NCBI RefSeq assembly: GCF_000737325.1
Contig: NZ_CP011125.1
Coordinates: forward strand, 4,154,001 to 4,218,000
Length of the DNA stretch: 64,000 nt
From: Sandaracinus amylolyticus
GTDB lineage: Bacteria > Myxococcota_A > Polyangia > Polyangiales > Sandaracinaceae
Reading direction: 5' to 3'
The notes beneath the pieces were generated by a model. It worked only from the letters and a program-made list of their open reading frames with translations. It had not been told where the DNA came from and did not search any database. Position numbers and translations under genes: made by a program. This document shows, piece after piece, positions 44,071-56,149 of this stretch (position 1 is its first letter; every line of letters begins with the position of its first letter).

Positions 44071-44855
44071 CGCAGCTCCTCCTCCGCTTCGTGATCCGTG
44101 TCGCCGTCGTGCGCGCCCTCGCGCACCGTCATCCCGAGGAACGCGCCGACGCGCGAGAGCGTCGTGCGATCGAGCCGCTCGAGCAGCGCGCGCGTCGCGC
44201 GCCGCGCGCGCTCGGCCTCGCGCTTCTCGACGATGTCGATCAAGCGCGCGTACACGCGCAGCGTCTGCGGCGCGTTCGCGAAGAACGCGAGCTCGAGGCC
44301 CGCGTTGCTCTCCAGCGTGCGCGCGACCGTGTTGTAGATGAGCTCGAACGCGAGGTTGTGCGTCGCGCGCACGACGCGCCGCGCGAACGCGATGTCGGCC
44401 TGCATGAAGGCGCGCGGCTGGTCCATCAGCTCGGCCTGCATCGCGAGGTGCTCGCGCATCGCGTGGATCTCCTCGGCGGTCGCTCGCTCGGCGGCGAGCC
44501 CCACCGCGTCGACCGCCACCGAGCGACGCAGCTCGAGCAGATCCGCGAGCACGTCGATCGGCACCACGCGCCCTTCGAACGCGAGTCGCGCGAGGTACCC
44601 GAGGAGGTCGATCCCGCCGTGCTCGCGGAAGTCGAGCACGCGCGTGCCCGAGCCGTGATACGGGCGCACCAGGCCCTCGGCCTCGAGGTGCGCGAGCGCG
44701 GAGCGGAGCGTCAGGCGCGAGACGCCGAGCTGCTCCGAGAGCTCGCGCTCACCGGGCAGGCTCGAGCCCGACGGGTAGCGCCCGGTGAGGATCTCGTCGC
44801 GGATGCGGTTCGCGGCCTCGACGGCGGCGCGCTTGCGGGGATCGGCAGGGGCCAT
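44067..44855 (-). CDS. GntR-type regulator of the FadR subfamily
   Basis: A 262-residue transcription regulator. The N-terminal winged helix (residues 10-75: IRDEILTGRYPSGSSLPGERE, then QLGVSRLTLRSALAHLEAEGLV) matches GntR. The C-terminal domain (about 85-240) is all-helical, of the FadR/FCD ligand-binding type, with residues such as LADLLELRRSVAVDAVG and LVRATHNLAFELIYN-like helices. Two palindromes lie just upstream of its start (44874-44888 and 44891-44905), as expected for autoregulation. Expected ligand: an acyl-CoA or organic acid, not determined. It controls, at least, the membrane protein and GMC oxidoreductase genes that follow. Confidence 0.9.
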   Translation of the reverse strand: MAPADPRKRAAVEAANRIRDEILTGRYPSGSSLPGERELSEQLGVSRLTLRSALAHLEAEGLVRPYHGSGTRVLDFREHGGIDLLGYLARLAFEGRVVPIDVLADLLELRRSVAVDAVGLAAERATAEEIHAMREHLAMQAELMDQPRAFMQADIAFARRVVRATHNLAFELIYNTVARTLESNAGLELAFFANAPQTLRVYARLIDIVEKREAERARRATRALLERLDRTTLSRVGAFLGMTVREGAHDGDTDHEAEEELR

Positions 44856-44873
44856 GCGGTCTCCGAGAGCCCA

Positions 44874-44888
44874 ACTGGTTTAGCCAGT
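44874..44888. promoter_or_regulatory. Imperfect palindrome ACTGGTTTAGCCAGT, candidate operator 1
   Basis: ACTGG and CCAGT flank TTTAG, 19 bp before the regulator start. It is FadR-like in half-site but with G instead of A at the centre-proximal position. It stands one helical turn from the second palindrome. Confidence 0.45.
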
Positions 44889-44890
44889 CG

Positions 44891-44905
44891 AGTGGTCATA
44901 CCACT
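44891..44905. promoter_or_regulatory. Perfect palindrome AGTGGTCATACCACT, candidate operator 2
   Basis: A 15-base perfect inverted repeat, with TGGTCATACCA matching the TGGTNNNACCA pattern of FadR-subfamily operators, 36 bp upstream of the regulator start. A similar palindrome lies at 12673-12685. Confidence 0.55.
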
Positions 44906-44950
44906 ACGGGATCCTCTGCAGCGGCGCAAGGACGATCGGCCGGAAATTGC

Positions 44951-44985
44951 GAAGCCCGCGATTCCACTCGGGAATCGCGGGCTTC
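44951..44985 (-). terminator. Strong terminator hairpin after the small lipoprotein gene
   Basis: A perfect 15-base stem GAAGCCCGCGATTCC with its complement around ACTCG, then GCAATTTCC on the minus strand, 26 bp past the stop at 45011. It ends the operon of the large sigma-54 activator. Confidence 0.85.
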
Positions 44986-45010
44986 ATCGAGCTCGGAGGA
45001 GGGGTGGGGC

Positions 45011-45484
45011 TCAGGGCACGCTGTTCGGTTCCGGGTCGGGATCGCCGCGCAGGATGACCCGGTGGAAGCCGAGGTTCGGCTCCGGGTCGGGATCGCCCGC
45101 GCGCACGCTGAACGCGGTCGGGGGCGTGAGCGACGCCTCGAACGCCCGGACGAGGTCGTGCGCTTCGTCGATGCGCCCGCTCTCCGAGAGCTCTTCCTCG
45201 ACGGCCTCGACGGTGTCGACGCACACGACGTCGCCATCCGACTCGACCGCCGCGATCAGCCCGAACTCGGCGGACACGATCGCGAACTGCACGCCGCGCG
45301 CGAGCAGGCCCTCACAGCCCGACTCGGCCTCTTCGCACGCCTCGGGCTCGATCGCGCCGAGCTCCTCGCCCTCGTCCACGAGGAGCTGATCGGACGACAC
45401 GCCCGGTGCGCCGCTCCCGACGCAACCACCCGCCGCGAGCGCCGCGGCGAGGACGATTCCCCAAATGCGTTTCGATTCGATCAT
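45011..45484 (-). CDS. Small lipoprotein with GDPDPEPN repeats
   Basis: A 157-residue protein, signal and lipobox AAGGC (C21), then an acidic domain with three Cys (EACEEAESGC, DVVCVD) and two copies of GDPDPEPN near the C-terminus. The start ATG 45484 lies 6 bp after the stop of the giant sigma-54 activator gene and behind GTAGGGGACC, so the two form an operon. Such a partner may sense or be regulated by the activator. No family recognised. Confidence 0.75.
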   Translation of the reverse strand: MIESKRIWGIVLAAALAAGGCVGSGAPGVSSDQLLVDEGEELGAIEPEACEEAESGCEGLLARGVQFAIVSAEFGLIAAVESDGDVVCVDTVEAVEEELSESGRIDEAHDLVRAFEASLTPPTAFSVRAGDPDPEPNLGFHRVILRGDPDPEPNSVP

Positions 45485-45490
45485 GGTCCC

Positions 45491-49546
<4,056 letters not shown>

Positions 49547-49653
49547 GCTCACCCCGCGGCCTTTGGAGACGAATGCCTCCCCCGGCTCACCGAAGGCGAG
49601 AGGGTAGACGTCCGCTCGGGGCGGTTCAAGCAGGCGCAGTGGGAACGACTTGC

Positions 49654-49668
49654 GCACGGCGCGCGCCA
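49654..49668 (-). promoter_or_regulatory. Weak sigma-54 promoter candidate
   Basis: On the minus strand TGGCGCGCGCCGTGC fits TGGCACG-N4-TTGC with two mismatches and keeps GG and GC at the right spacing, 108 bp before ATG 49546. At this G+C content chance matches are common. The rest of 49547-49818 shows only two TGACGTCA/GACGTCAGCC-like repeats. Confidence 0.22.
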
Positions 49669-49818
49669 TTCGCAACGCTCGTGCCCGCAGCGACTCCGCG
49701 GAAACGTCGCGGAAATCGAGCGCGTGCGTCGTGCGCGTCCGCCCGCACGTGCAGGAAGTGACGTCAGCCCGTGCGTGCGTGAAGCGAGAGCGGACGCACG
49801 CAGTGGTGTAGGACGACG

Positions 49819-51273
49819 TCAGCCGCGGTAGTCGTTGATGTCGATCGCGTAGCGCTTCAGCCAGCGGTGGACCTGCATGCGCTCCTTGCCGAGCTCGCGG
49901 CCCACCGCCGCGATGTTGCCGCGATGGCGCGCGAGGATCTCGCGGAGCTCGGCCTCGGTCGGGGTGCCGAGGCGCGAGCTCGGCGCGGCCGCGGCCGCGA
50001 AGCGCGCGCGGTCCGGCTGCGTGGTCGGGCTCGAGAGCGACGGCTGCGCGACGGGACGGCTCGCCGCGGGCGGCTGTCGCAGCGCGTGCTGCACGGTCTC
50101 GGGCAGGTGGCGCACGTCGATGTCGTGGCCGTCGGAGAGCGCGACGGCGAGCTTCACCGCGCTCTCGAGCTCGCGCACGTTGTACGGCCACGCGTACTGC
50201 GCGAGGCCGAGCATGAACGGCAGCGTGACCGTCGCCTCGGGGCGCCCCGCGCGCTTCAGGAAGTGCAGCACGAGCGGGTGCAGATCCTCGCGTCGCTCGC
50301 GCAGCGGCGGGATGCGCACCGAGAACTCGCGGAGGCGCGCCAGCAGATCACCGCGGAAGCGCCCCGCCGCGACCTCGGCCTCGAGCGTGCGGTGCGTCGC
50401 GCACACGACGCGCACGTCGACGCGCTCGGGCTGCGTCGCGCCGATCGGCAGCACCTCGCGCTCCTGGAGCACGCGCAGCAGCTTCGCCTGGGCCTCGAGC
50501 GGCATGTCGCCGATCTCGTCGAGGAAGAGCGTGCCGAGGTGCGCGGCGCGGACGAGGCCGTGCTTGTCCTGCGTCGCGCCGGTGAACGCGCCCTTGCGAT
50601 AGCCGAAGAGCTCGCTCTCGATCAGGTTCGCGGGCAGCGCGGCGCAGTTGATCGCCTGGAACGGGCCGCGGCGCTCGCTCGCGTCGTGGATCGTGCGCGC
50701 GAGCAGCTCCTTGCCGGTGCCGCTCTCGCCGTGGATCACGCACGCGAGGCCGGTCTTCGCGACCTTCTCGACGCGCTCGAGCAGCAGATCGATCTGGCAG
50801 CCGCCGACGAGCTGCGAGCGGATCGCGTGGCGCACCGGGCGCATCGCGGCGATCACGCTGCCGTCGAGGCGGTACGCGCTGTACGAGAGCACGCCGCGAT
50901 CGGCGAAGCGGAACACCGCGTCCCCGACGCGCACGAGATCCTGCGACGCGAGCCGCGCGCCGTGGGTGCGCGCGCCGTTGACGATCGTGCCGTTCGTCGA
51001 GCCCTTGTCGATGAGCCAGCAGCCGTCCTCGCGACGCTCGACGACCGCGTGGTAGCGCGACACCGCGGGCTCGGGGATCGACAGGTCGTTGTCCGCCTCG
51101 CGACCGATCGTCGTCAGCGGATCGACGAACGCGACCGCGGAGGGGAGCTGTCGGTGGAGACGCGAGTAGACGAGCACGAGGCCCGGCGTGGGATCCGTCG
51201 CGTCGTCGCCGAAGGTCGGGAACGTCTCGACCGAGCCGGTCGGGACGCTCTGGTGCGGGACGTTCTTCGCCAT
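49819..51273 (-). CDS. Sigma-54 enhancer-binding protein with FHA sensor domain
   Basis: A 484-residue activator. The N-terminal FHA domain (about 30-128) has the phosphothreonine-binding pattern GRE at 58-60, SRYHA at 72-76 and NGTIVNG at 94-100, so it likely answers a Ser/Thr kinase signal. The AAA+ domain has GESGTGKE (182-189), GAFTGA (228-233) and Walker B LFLDE (249-253). A Ala/Pro linker leads to a C-terminal Fis-type helix-turn-helix (RHRGNIAAVGRELGKERMQVHR). FHA-type enhancer-binding proteins are a myxobacterial speciality. The neighbour gene encodes another sigma-54 activator. Confidence 0.95.
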   Translation of the reverse strand: MAKNVPHQSVPTGSVETFPTFGDDATDPTPGLVLVYSRLHRQLPSAVAFVDPLTTIGREADNDLSIPEPAVSRYHAVVERREDGCWLIDKGSTNGTIVNGARTHGARLASQDLVRVGDAVFRFADRGVLSYSAYRLDGSVIAAMRPVRHAIRSQLVGGCQIDLLLERVEKVAKTGLACVIHGESGTGKELLARTIHDASERRGPFQAINCAALPANLIESELFGYRKGAFTGATQDKHGLVRAAHLGTLFLDEIGDMPLEAQAKLLRVLQEREVLPIGATQPERVDVRVVCATHRTLEAEVAAGRFRGDLLARLREFSVRIPPLRERREDLHPLVLHFLKRAGRPEATVTLPFMLGLAQYAWPYNVRELESAVKLAVALSDGHDIDVRHLPETVQHALRQPPAASRPVAQPSLSSPTTQPDRARFAAAAAPSSRLGTPTEAELREILARHRGNIAAVGRELGKERMQVHRWLKRYAIDINDYRG

Positions 51274-51367
51274 CGATCGGAGCGCTTCCGCGACGCGGGC
51301 AGGTTATCGCAGAATCGCGCCACGGTCCTGGGCGGAATCCTGCGGGGCTGGAGGAGGGAGCAATCGG

Positions 51368-51907
51368 ATGAGACGAATCGTGACGGTGCTGGGCGCTCTC
51401 ACAGTTCTCTTGGTGGCCTCGGGGTGCGGTCGTCGTCGCACCGAAGAGCGCGTGCAGGTCGACGTGTCGCAGGGCGGTGCCACGTCGGGCGGCCAGACCG
51501 TGTACGTCGTCGGTGCGCCGGCGCAGGGCGCGCCCGCGGCGCCCGACTTCGTCGCGCAGCACATGAACGTTCGCTACCAGCAGTTCGCGCCCGACATGGT
51601 GCCGGACACGCCGCTGTATCACGGCTACCTGCAGCAGGGTCAGGAGGAGAGCTTCGAGGCGGTGCTCGAGGCGGGGCGCTGCTATCGGCTGATCGGCGTG
51701 GGCGGGCCGACGATGAGCGATCTCGATCTCTTCATCGTCGACGAGAACGGGAACCCGATCGCGCAGGACACCGCGACGGACAACTTCCCGGTGCTCGGCG
51801 TCGGACAGGACACCATCTGCCCGCGCTGGACCGGCCCGTTCTTCGTGCGCGCGCTCGCGTACTCGGGCTACGGCGAGTACGGGCTGCAGCTGTTCCGCAC
51901 GCCGTGA
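51368..51907 (+). CDS. Small lipoprotein with pre-peptidase-like domain
   Basis: A 179-residue exported protein: signal peptide and lipobox VASGC (C20), then a basic stretch, a Gly/Ala/Pro linker, and a beta-rich domain (about 80-178) with YHGYLQQGQEESFEAVLEAG and DLDLFIVDENGNPIAQDTAT. The pattern resembles the bacterial pre-peptidase C-terminal (PPC) beta-sandwich that often attaches to secreted enzymes. ATG 51368 is chosen for the signal peptide. Partner and function unknown. It diverges from the FHA activator and converges with the hybrid kinase gene. Confidence 0.8.
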   Translation: MRRIVTVLGALTVLLVASGCGRRRTEERVQVDVSQGGATSGGQTVYVVGAPAQGAPAAPDFVAQHMNVRYQQFAPDMVPDTPLYHGYLQQGQEESFEAVLEAGRCYRLIGVGGPTMSDLDLFIVDENGNPIAQDTATDNFPVLGVGQDTICPRWTGPFFVRALAYSGYGEYGLQLFRTP

Positions 51908-51914
51908 TCGACGG

Positions 51915-53303
51915 TCACGCCCCGCGCGAGCGATCGCGCGGGGCGCGCGCGCCGGCGCGCACGACGCGATCGACGACCTCCGCGAGATCCTCGAGCGTGA
52001 ACGGCTTCCGGAGCACTTCGTCGGCGTGGGTCACTTCGTCGGGCGTGACCGGCGCGCCGCTCATGAGCACCGCGCGGTGCGTGCGGTGCTGCTCGCGGAG
52101 CCACGCCAGGAGGCAGTCGCCGCGACCGTCGCGCAGCGAGAGATCGACGAGCGCGAGATCGAAGGTCTGATCGACGGCCATCGCCTCGTGCACGCCGGGC
52201 ACGGCGACGACGCTCGCGCCACGGATCTCGAGCGTCGCGGTGACCATGCCGCGGAGCGACTCGTCGTCGTCGACGACGAGCACGCGGATCGGGCGCTTGA
52301 GCGGCGCGGTCGAGCGACGCCGCACCCCGCTGCCGCGCAGGTTCTGACGTCGCTCGCGCGCTTCCGCGCGCGCGTCGAGCAGCGCGGGAAGTCGCACCAC
52401 GAAGCGCGCGCCTCGGCCGCGACCACTCTCCGCGCGCACGTCGCCGCCGCGCGCCTGCGCGAGGTCGCGCACCAACGCGAGCCCGAGCCCGGTGCCGCTC
52501 GCCTTGTGCGTCACGAACGGGTCGAAGATGTGCGCGAGCGTCGCGTCGTCCATGCCCGGCCCGTCGTCGACGACGGTGAGCACGACGCGATCGTCGGCTG
52601 CGTCCGCCGCGACGACGATCTCGCCGCCAGGCTCGAGCGCTTCGATCGCGTTCTTGATCAGGTTCGTCGCGATCGCGCGGAGCTCTGCGGGACGCGCTGC
52701 GGCGCGCAGCCCGGTGGGCAGCTTCGCGCGCACCACGATGTCCTTGTCGTCCGAGAGCGGGCGCAGCATCGAGATCGCGGCGCCGACCACGTCCGAGACG
52801 TCGCTGCCTTCACCGATCTCCGCGTGCCCCTGGAGCGACGCGAGCAGCGTGCGCGCAGTGTCGAGCGCGTCGTTCGTCGCGCGATCGAGCACCTCGACGG
52901 CCGAGCGTGCGCGCTCCGGCATCGGGCCCGCGGTCGTCGCGAGGCGCGTCCAGCCCGCGATGCCGGTGAGCGCGTTCGCGAGCTCGTGCACGATGCTCGC
53001 GGAGGTGCGGTCCTGCGGAACGACGATCGCGAGCAGGCGATCGCCGCGCCGGTGCAGCCCGATGCGCGCGCCCGCGAGCTCGACCATCGCGGCCCCGCTC
53101 GCGCGTGCCTGGCGGATGAGCGCGCCCAGCCGCGCGTCGCTGCCGGTGAGGTGCGTCGCACGCGCGAGCGCGACGTCGAAGCGCTCGATGATGCTCGCGC
53201 CGCCCGGGCCGATCGAGCGCGCGGAGCCGTCGAGGCGCTCCTCGATCACCACGAGGCCGAGCCCGGCGAGCCAATCGAGCGAGTCGTCCGCCACTGGATT
53301 CAT
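51915..53303 (-). CDS. Hybrid histidine kinase with C-terminal receiver
   Basis: A 462-residue cytosolic kinase. A non-membrane sensor region (residues 1-100) precedes the phosphoacceptor H106 in SIVHELANALTGIAGW. The HATPase follows with NLIKNAIEAL, DDGPGM and GTGLGLAL. After a basic linker comes a receiver domain (about 335-455) with the DDDES acidic pocket, the phosphorylatable Asp in LALVDLSLRDG, MSGAP and the conserved Lys in RKPF. No membrane helices, so the input is cytosolic. The HELAN form of the H-box is less common than HEIRN. A 12-base palindrome lies 8 bp upstream of its ATG. Confidence 0.92.
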   Translation of the reverse strand: MNPVADDSLDWLAGLGLVVIEERLDGSARSIGPGGASIIERFDVALARATHLTGSDARLGALIRQARASGAAMVELAGARIGLHRRGDRLLAIVVPQDRTSASIVHELANALTGIAGWTRLATTAGPMPERARSAVEVLDRATNDALDTARTLLASLQGHAEIGEGSDVSDVVGAAISMLRPLSDDKDIVVRAKLPTGLRAAARPAELRAIATNLIKNAIEALEPGGEIVVAADAADDRVVLTVVDDGPGMDDATLAHIFDPFVTHKASGTGLGLALVRDLAQARGGDVRAESGRGRGARFVVRLPALLDARAEARERRQNLRGSGVRRRSTAPLKRPIRVLVVDDDESLRGMVTATLEIRGASVVAVPGVHEAMAVDQTFDLALVDLSLRDGRGDCLLAWLREQHRTHRAVLMSGAPVTPDEVTHADEVLRKPFTLEDLAEVVDRVVRAGARAPRDRSRGA

Positions 53304-53310
53304 CCGGCGT

Positions 53311-53322
53311 GCTCGTACGAGC
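53311..53322. promoter_or_regulatory. Palindrome GCTCGTACGAGC upstream of the hybrid kinase
   Basis: A perfect 12-base palindrome 8 bp before ATG 53303 (minus-strand gene). It overlaps the expected -10 region and may be an operator. Only one copy seen. Confidence 0.3.
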
Positions 53323-53394
53323 GTACGCGATGACCGGCGTCAGCGTCAAAGCCGACCGTCTGTGACCAGGGAGGGAGGCTGCGCAATCGGGGCA

Positions 53395-54666
53395 TCACCA
53401 ACGAATCCATCCGAAGCCGGCCGCCGCGCCGAGCGCGAGCGCGATCAGCACGAAGAAGGGCCACGTCACGCGAACGAACTGACCGAGATCGCGCGCCGCT
53501 TCCCGCGCCGCGAGCTTCGCGAGCCGGCGATCGCCGTAGAGGGCGCGGAGCTCCTGGCGGGCCTCGGCGCGCTCGGCGGCGTCCATCGGATCGTGGCCCG
53601 CGAGGTGATGGAGGTGGTGCTCGAGCTCGTGATCGAGCGTCTCGCGGATCTCGGCTTCGACATCGTAGGAGCCCTCGTCCTCCCACACGCGGCGGAAGGT
53701 CCGGTAGTAGAGCGTCACGACGAATTCCAGCTGGGTGTAGCCGGCCGCGTCCACTTCTTGGCGAGGCTCGTAGCTGCCGAGCAGCGGCTCACCCGCGATG
53801 TCGGTCGCAGGCACGCCGGGCTCGACACGCGGCGGGACGGCCTCGATGCGCACGCCGCGCGCTTCGTAGATCGCCGGCGCGAGGCGCTCGACGAGCCGCT
53901 CGAATTCGTGCTCCGAGAGGAACGGCGCGCCGGTGTCGCGCTCGGTGCGCGTCGCGTCGGGATCGAGCTCGTCGGGCGTGGGCACGACGACCTCGTGCAG
54001 CGTGCCGCACGCCGGACACGCGAGGGGCGCGACGAGCGGCGGCGCCGCGTTGAGCTCGAGGTATCGCTGCTCCACCGAGGCCCACACGGCATCGCTCGCG
54101 CGACCGAGCACGCGCGCCATCAGCACCGGACGATCGAGCGTACCGAGCGCGAGAACGCCCATCGCGGTGAGCAGGCGCGGCGTTACTCGATACGGCGTGT
54201 CTCGCGCGAGCGCCTCGAGGAGCGGGCGTGCTTCGCGAAGCGTGACCGGGCGCATCGTGATCTCGTTCGCGATGCCGCCGCGCGGGAGGCGCACCGGGCT
54301 CGGGAGCGGCGCGGGATCGAGGGAAGGCGAGGGCGCGCTCGCGTGCGCGGTCTCGAGCTCGATGGGATCGAGCTCGCGCGGATCGAACGCGAGCGGCGCG
54401 TCGCAGTTGCGACAGCGGGCGTCGTCGTCGGGCTCGGGCGCGATCGCGCCGGTGCGGAGGAGCAGGTCGCGCAGCACGTGGAAGTCGCGCATCGCGAGGG
54501 CGAGCACGTCCGCGCCCTCGACGACGCCGGGCGCGAGGAGCGTCGCGATCGCACGCCCGAAGCGCAGGCGTGTGCCGTCGACGACGTCGTCGTCGCGCAC
54601 CGCGCCTTCGGGCGCACGGACGTGCACCTCGAGGCCGGACGGGAGCACCACGCGTCGTCGTCGCAT
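53395..54666 (-). CDS. Zincin-like HExxH membrane protein with two zinc-ribbon Cys pairs
   Basis: A 423-residue protein. The N-terminal 90 residues (VVLPSGLEVHVRAPEGAVRD..) recall phage tail/baseplate assembly-chaperone folds. Cys pairs CRNC (about 85-88) and CPAC (about 217) look like zinc ribbons. The C-terminal domain carries the metallopeptidase-like motif HELEHHLHHLAGHD (HExxH at 346-350), as in minimal zincin proteases, and one membrane helix near the end (FFVLIALALGAAAGFGW). A membrane-bound protease or metal-binding scaffold is possible; proteolysis is not proven. The next gene upstream follows within 9 bp, so the two form an operon. Confidence 0.75.
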   Translation of the reverse strand: MRRRRVVLPSGLEVHVRAPEGAVRDDDVVDGTRLRFGRAIATLLAPGVVEGADVLALAMRDFHVLRDLLLRTGAIAPEPDDDARCRNCDAPLAFDPRELDPIELETAHASAPSPSLDPAPLPSPVRLPRGGIANEITMRPVTLREARPLLEALARDTPYRVTPRLLTAMGVLALGTLDRPVLMARVLGRASDAVWASVEQRYLELNAAPPLVAPLACPACGTLHEVVVPTPDELDPDATRTERDTGAPFLSEHEFERLVERLAPAIYEARGVRIEAVPPRVEPGVPATDIAGEPLLGSYEPRQEVDAAGYTQLEFVVTLYYRTFRRVWEDEGSYDVEAEIRETLDHELEHHLHHLAGHDPMDAAERAEARQELRALYGDRRLAKLAAREAARDLGQFVRVTWPFFVLIALALGAAAGFGWIRW

Positions 54667-54675
54667 CGTCCTCGA

Positions 54676-54969
54676 TCAGTCGTGTGCGACGTTCGTGTCG
54701 ATCCACGCGCGGATCGCGGAGACCGTGGTCGCGGGCGCCGGGCGGAGCGGGCCGTCGCGGAGGAACGCGTCGAACGTCTGCAGGGCCTCGTCCACGCGAC
54801 CGCCGCGCTCGCCGAAGCGATGCGACCAGCGATACCAGCGCAGGCCCTCGTCACACGTCTCCACCGCGTCGTACACGTTCACGTCGACTCCGTCGTTCCA
54901 ACGGAAGGTGCGGTGGCGCGACAGCGATGCTGCGCGTTCGGGCGAGATGTCCGACGTACGCCGACTCAT
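54676..54969 (-). CDS. Small hypothetical protein upstream of the zincin-like gene
   Basis: A 97-residue soluble protein from ATG 54969 (MSRRTSDISPERAA) with a Trp/Arg-rich centre (GLRWYRWSHRFGERGGRVDEAL) and no recognised family. Its stop lies 9 bp before the zincin-like gene start, so it should share its mRNA. Start choice: ATG with weak SD; GTG and ATG codons a few residues upstream are possible. Confidence 0.62.
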   Translation of the reverse strand: MSRRTSDISPERAASLSRHRTFRWNDGVDVNVYDAVETCDEGLRWYRWSHRFGERGGRVDEALQTFDAFLRDGPLRPAPATTVSAIRAWIDTNVAHD

Positions 54970-55026
54970 CACCGTGAAGTCTGTCGGCGACCGCGCGCAG
55001 GCGCACGGGGCGACCACGCGTCGATG

Positions 55027-55032
55027 TACCAT
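55027..55032 (+). promoter_or_regulatory. Candidate -10 box (TACCAT) 10 bp before ATG 55043
   Basis: TACCAT ends 10 bases before the start codon, in the gap that also serves the divergent minus-strand genes. It fits the short-leader pattern of the window. Confidence 0.35.
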
Positions 55033-55042
55033 CGGCGCACGT

Positions 55043-56149
55043 ATGGAGAAGCCTCCCGCCCGCGTGCCACCGCCGCTCCCGCCGCGCGCCATCCCGAGGA
55101 TGCCTCCTCCGCCGCTCGCGGGCCTGCGTGGTGGTGCGGCGCAAGCGGCGCCGGCTCCTCCGCCTCCGCAGCCGTTCGCGCAAGCGGCGTCGCAAGCGCC
55201 GCCGGGATCGACGCGCGCGATGATCCTCCAGGCCGGCGCCGCGCTGCGGCTGCGCGACGAGCAGCTGCGCGCGCGCGTGCAGTACTACAACGCCGAGCTG
55301 AAGACGAACGCGGAGCTCGACGCGATCACCGATCAGGTCGTCGCCGAGCTGCGCGCGCTCGCGAGCGCGCAGGCGGGCACGCGACCGCAGGGTGAGGTCG
55401 AGATCGAGCTGATCCAGAACCTGCGCGAGCTGCTCGAGAAGCTGTTCTCGAAGAAGCGCTCGGGGTTCCTCACGCGGAAGCTCGAAGAGGTGCAGCGCCG
55501 CATCACGCAGCTCTTCTTCAACTCCGAGCTCTACGCGCGCCTGGCCGAGGACGGGCGCGAGCTGCCAGCGGCGACGTGGCCCGAGCAGGCGCTCTACTTC
55601 GCGCTCAAGCAGCACGAGATCGACATCCTCGCAGAGCTCGAGTCGATGCCGGTGAGCGAGCCCGCGGTGCGGGACCGCGCGATCGAGAAGCTGCAGAGCT
55701 TCCAGCGCCAGCTCTGCAACGAGTTCCTCTCGAAGACGACGCCCGAGCTCGAGCGGCTGCTCGCGATCTATCGCGAGGTGCTCACGCACTTCTTCCTCGA
55801 GGTGTTCCCGAAGAACCTCGGCGAGTTCTGCTGGGAGGTCGTGCGCGAGTCGCGCGTCGCCCACGATCACGACCTCGGATACAAGATCACCGCCGAGAAG
55901 TTCCACGGCTTCCGCGCGGTGTTCGATCGGAAATTCCTCGAGCACCTCGTGCTCAACGTGCAGGAGCCGATCACGCGGCGCGCGTCGCAGTCGACCGAGC
56001 AGTTCCGCGACGCGACGCTGCTCTTCGTGCAGGACCCGCGCATCCACACCGAGATCTGCGGCGCGATCAACGACGCGCTCTACGACTACCTGCACGGCGA
56101 GGGCTATCTCGACCTGCCGCCCGACTGGCGTCGTCTGCTGATGCGCTAG
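55043..56149 (+). CDS. Hypothetical protein with Pro-rich N-terminus
   Basis: A 368-residue cytosolic protein. The first 60 residues are Pro/Ala-rich and probably disordered. The rest is highly helical (GAALRLRDEQLRARVQYYNA, LRELLEKLFSKKRSGFLTRKLEEVQRRI). A possible second domain from about 210 contains VRESRVAHDHDLGYKITAEKF and ends PPDWRRLLMR. No catalytic motif or known family recognised. Its stop TAG shares the palindrome CTAG with the stop of the convergent glycosyltransferase gene. Confidence 0.75.
   Translation: MEKPPARVPPPLPPRAIPRMPPPPLAGLRGGAAQAAPAPPPPQPFAQAASQAPPGSTRAMILQAGAALRLRDEQLRARVQYYNAELKTNAELDAITDQVVAELRALASAQAGTRPQGEVEIELIQNLRELLEKLFSKKRSGFLTRKLEEVQRRITQLFFNSELYARLAEDGRELPAATWPEQALYFALKQHEIDILAELESMPVSEPAVRDRAIEKLQSFQRQLCNEFLSKTTPELERLLAIYREVLTHFFLEVFPKNLGEFCWEVVRESRVAHDHDLGYKITAEKFHGFRAVFDRKFLEHLVLNVQEPITRRASQSTEQFRDATLLFVQDPRIHTEICGAINDALYDYLHGEGYLDLPPDWRRLLMR

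Noticed and set aside
49654-49668. Sigma-54 promoter upstream of the giant activator
   Set aside because: Two mismatches to consensus in a very G+C-rich gap; kept only as a weak feature, not as a finding.
53395-54666. Prophage remnant
   Set aside because: Only one gene has a faint baseplate-chaperone resemblance; there is no integrase, capsid or tail cluster around it.
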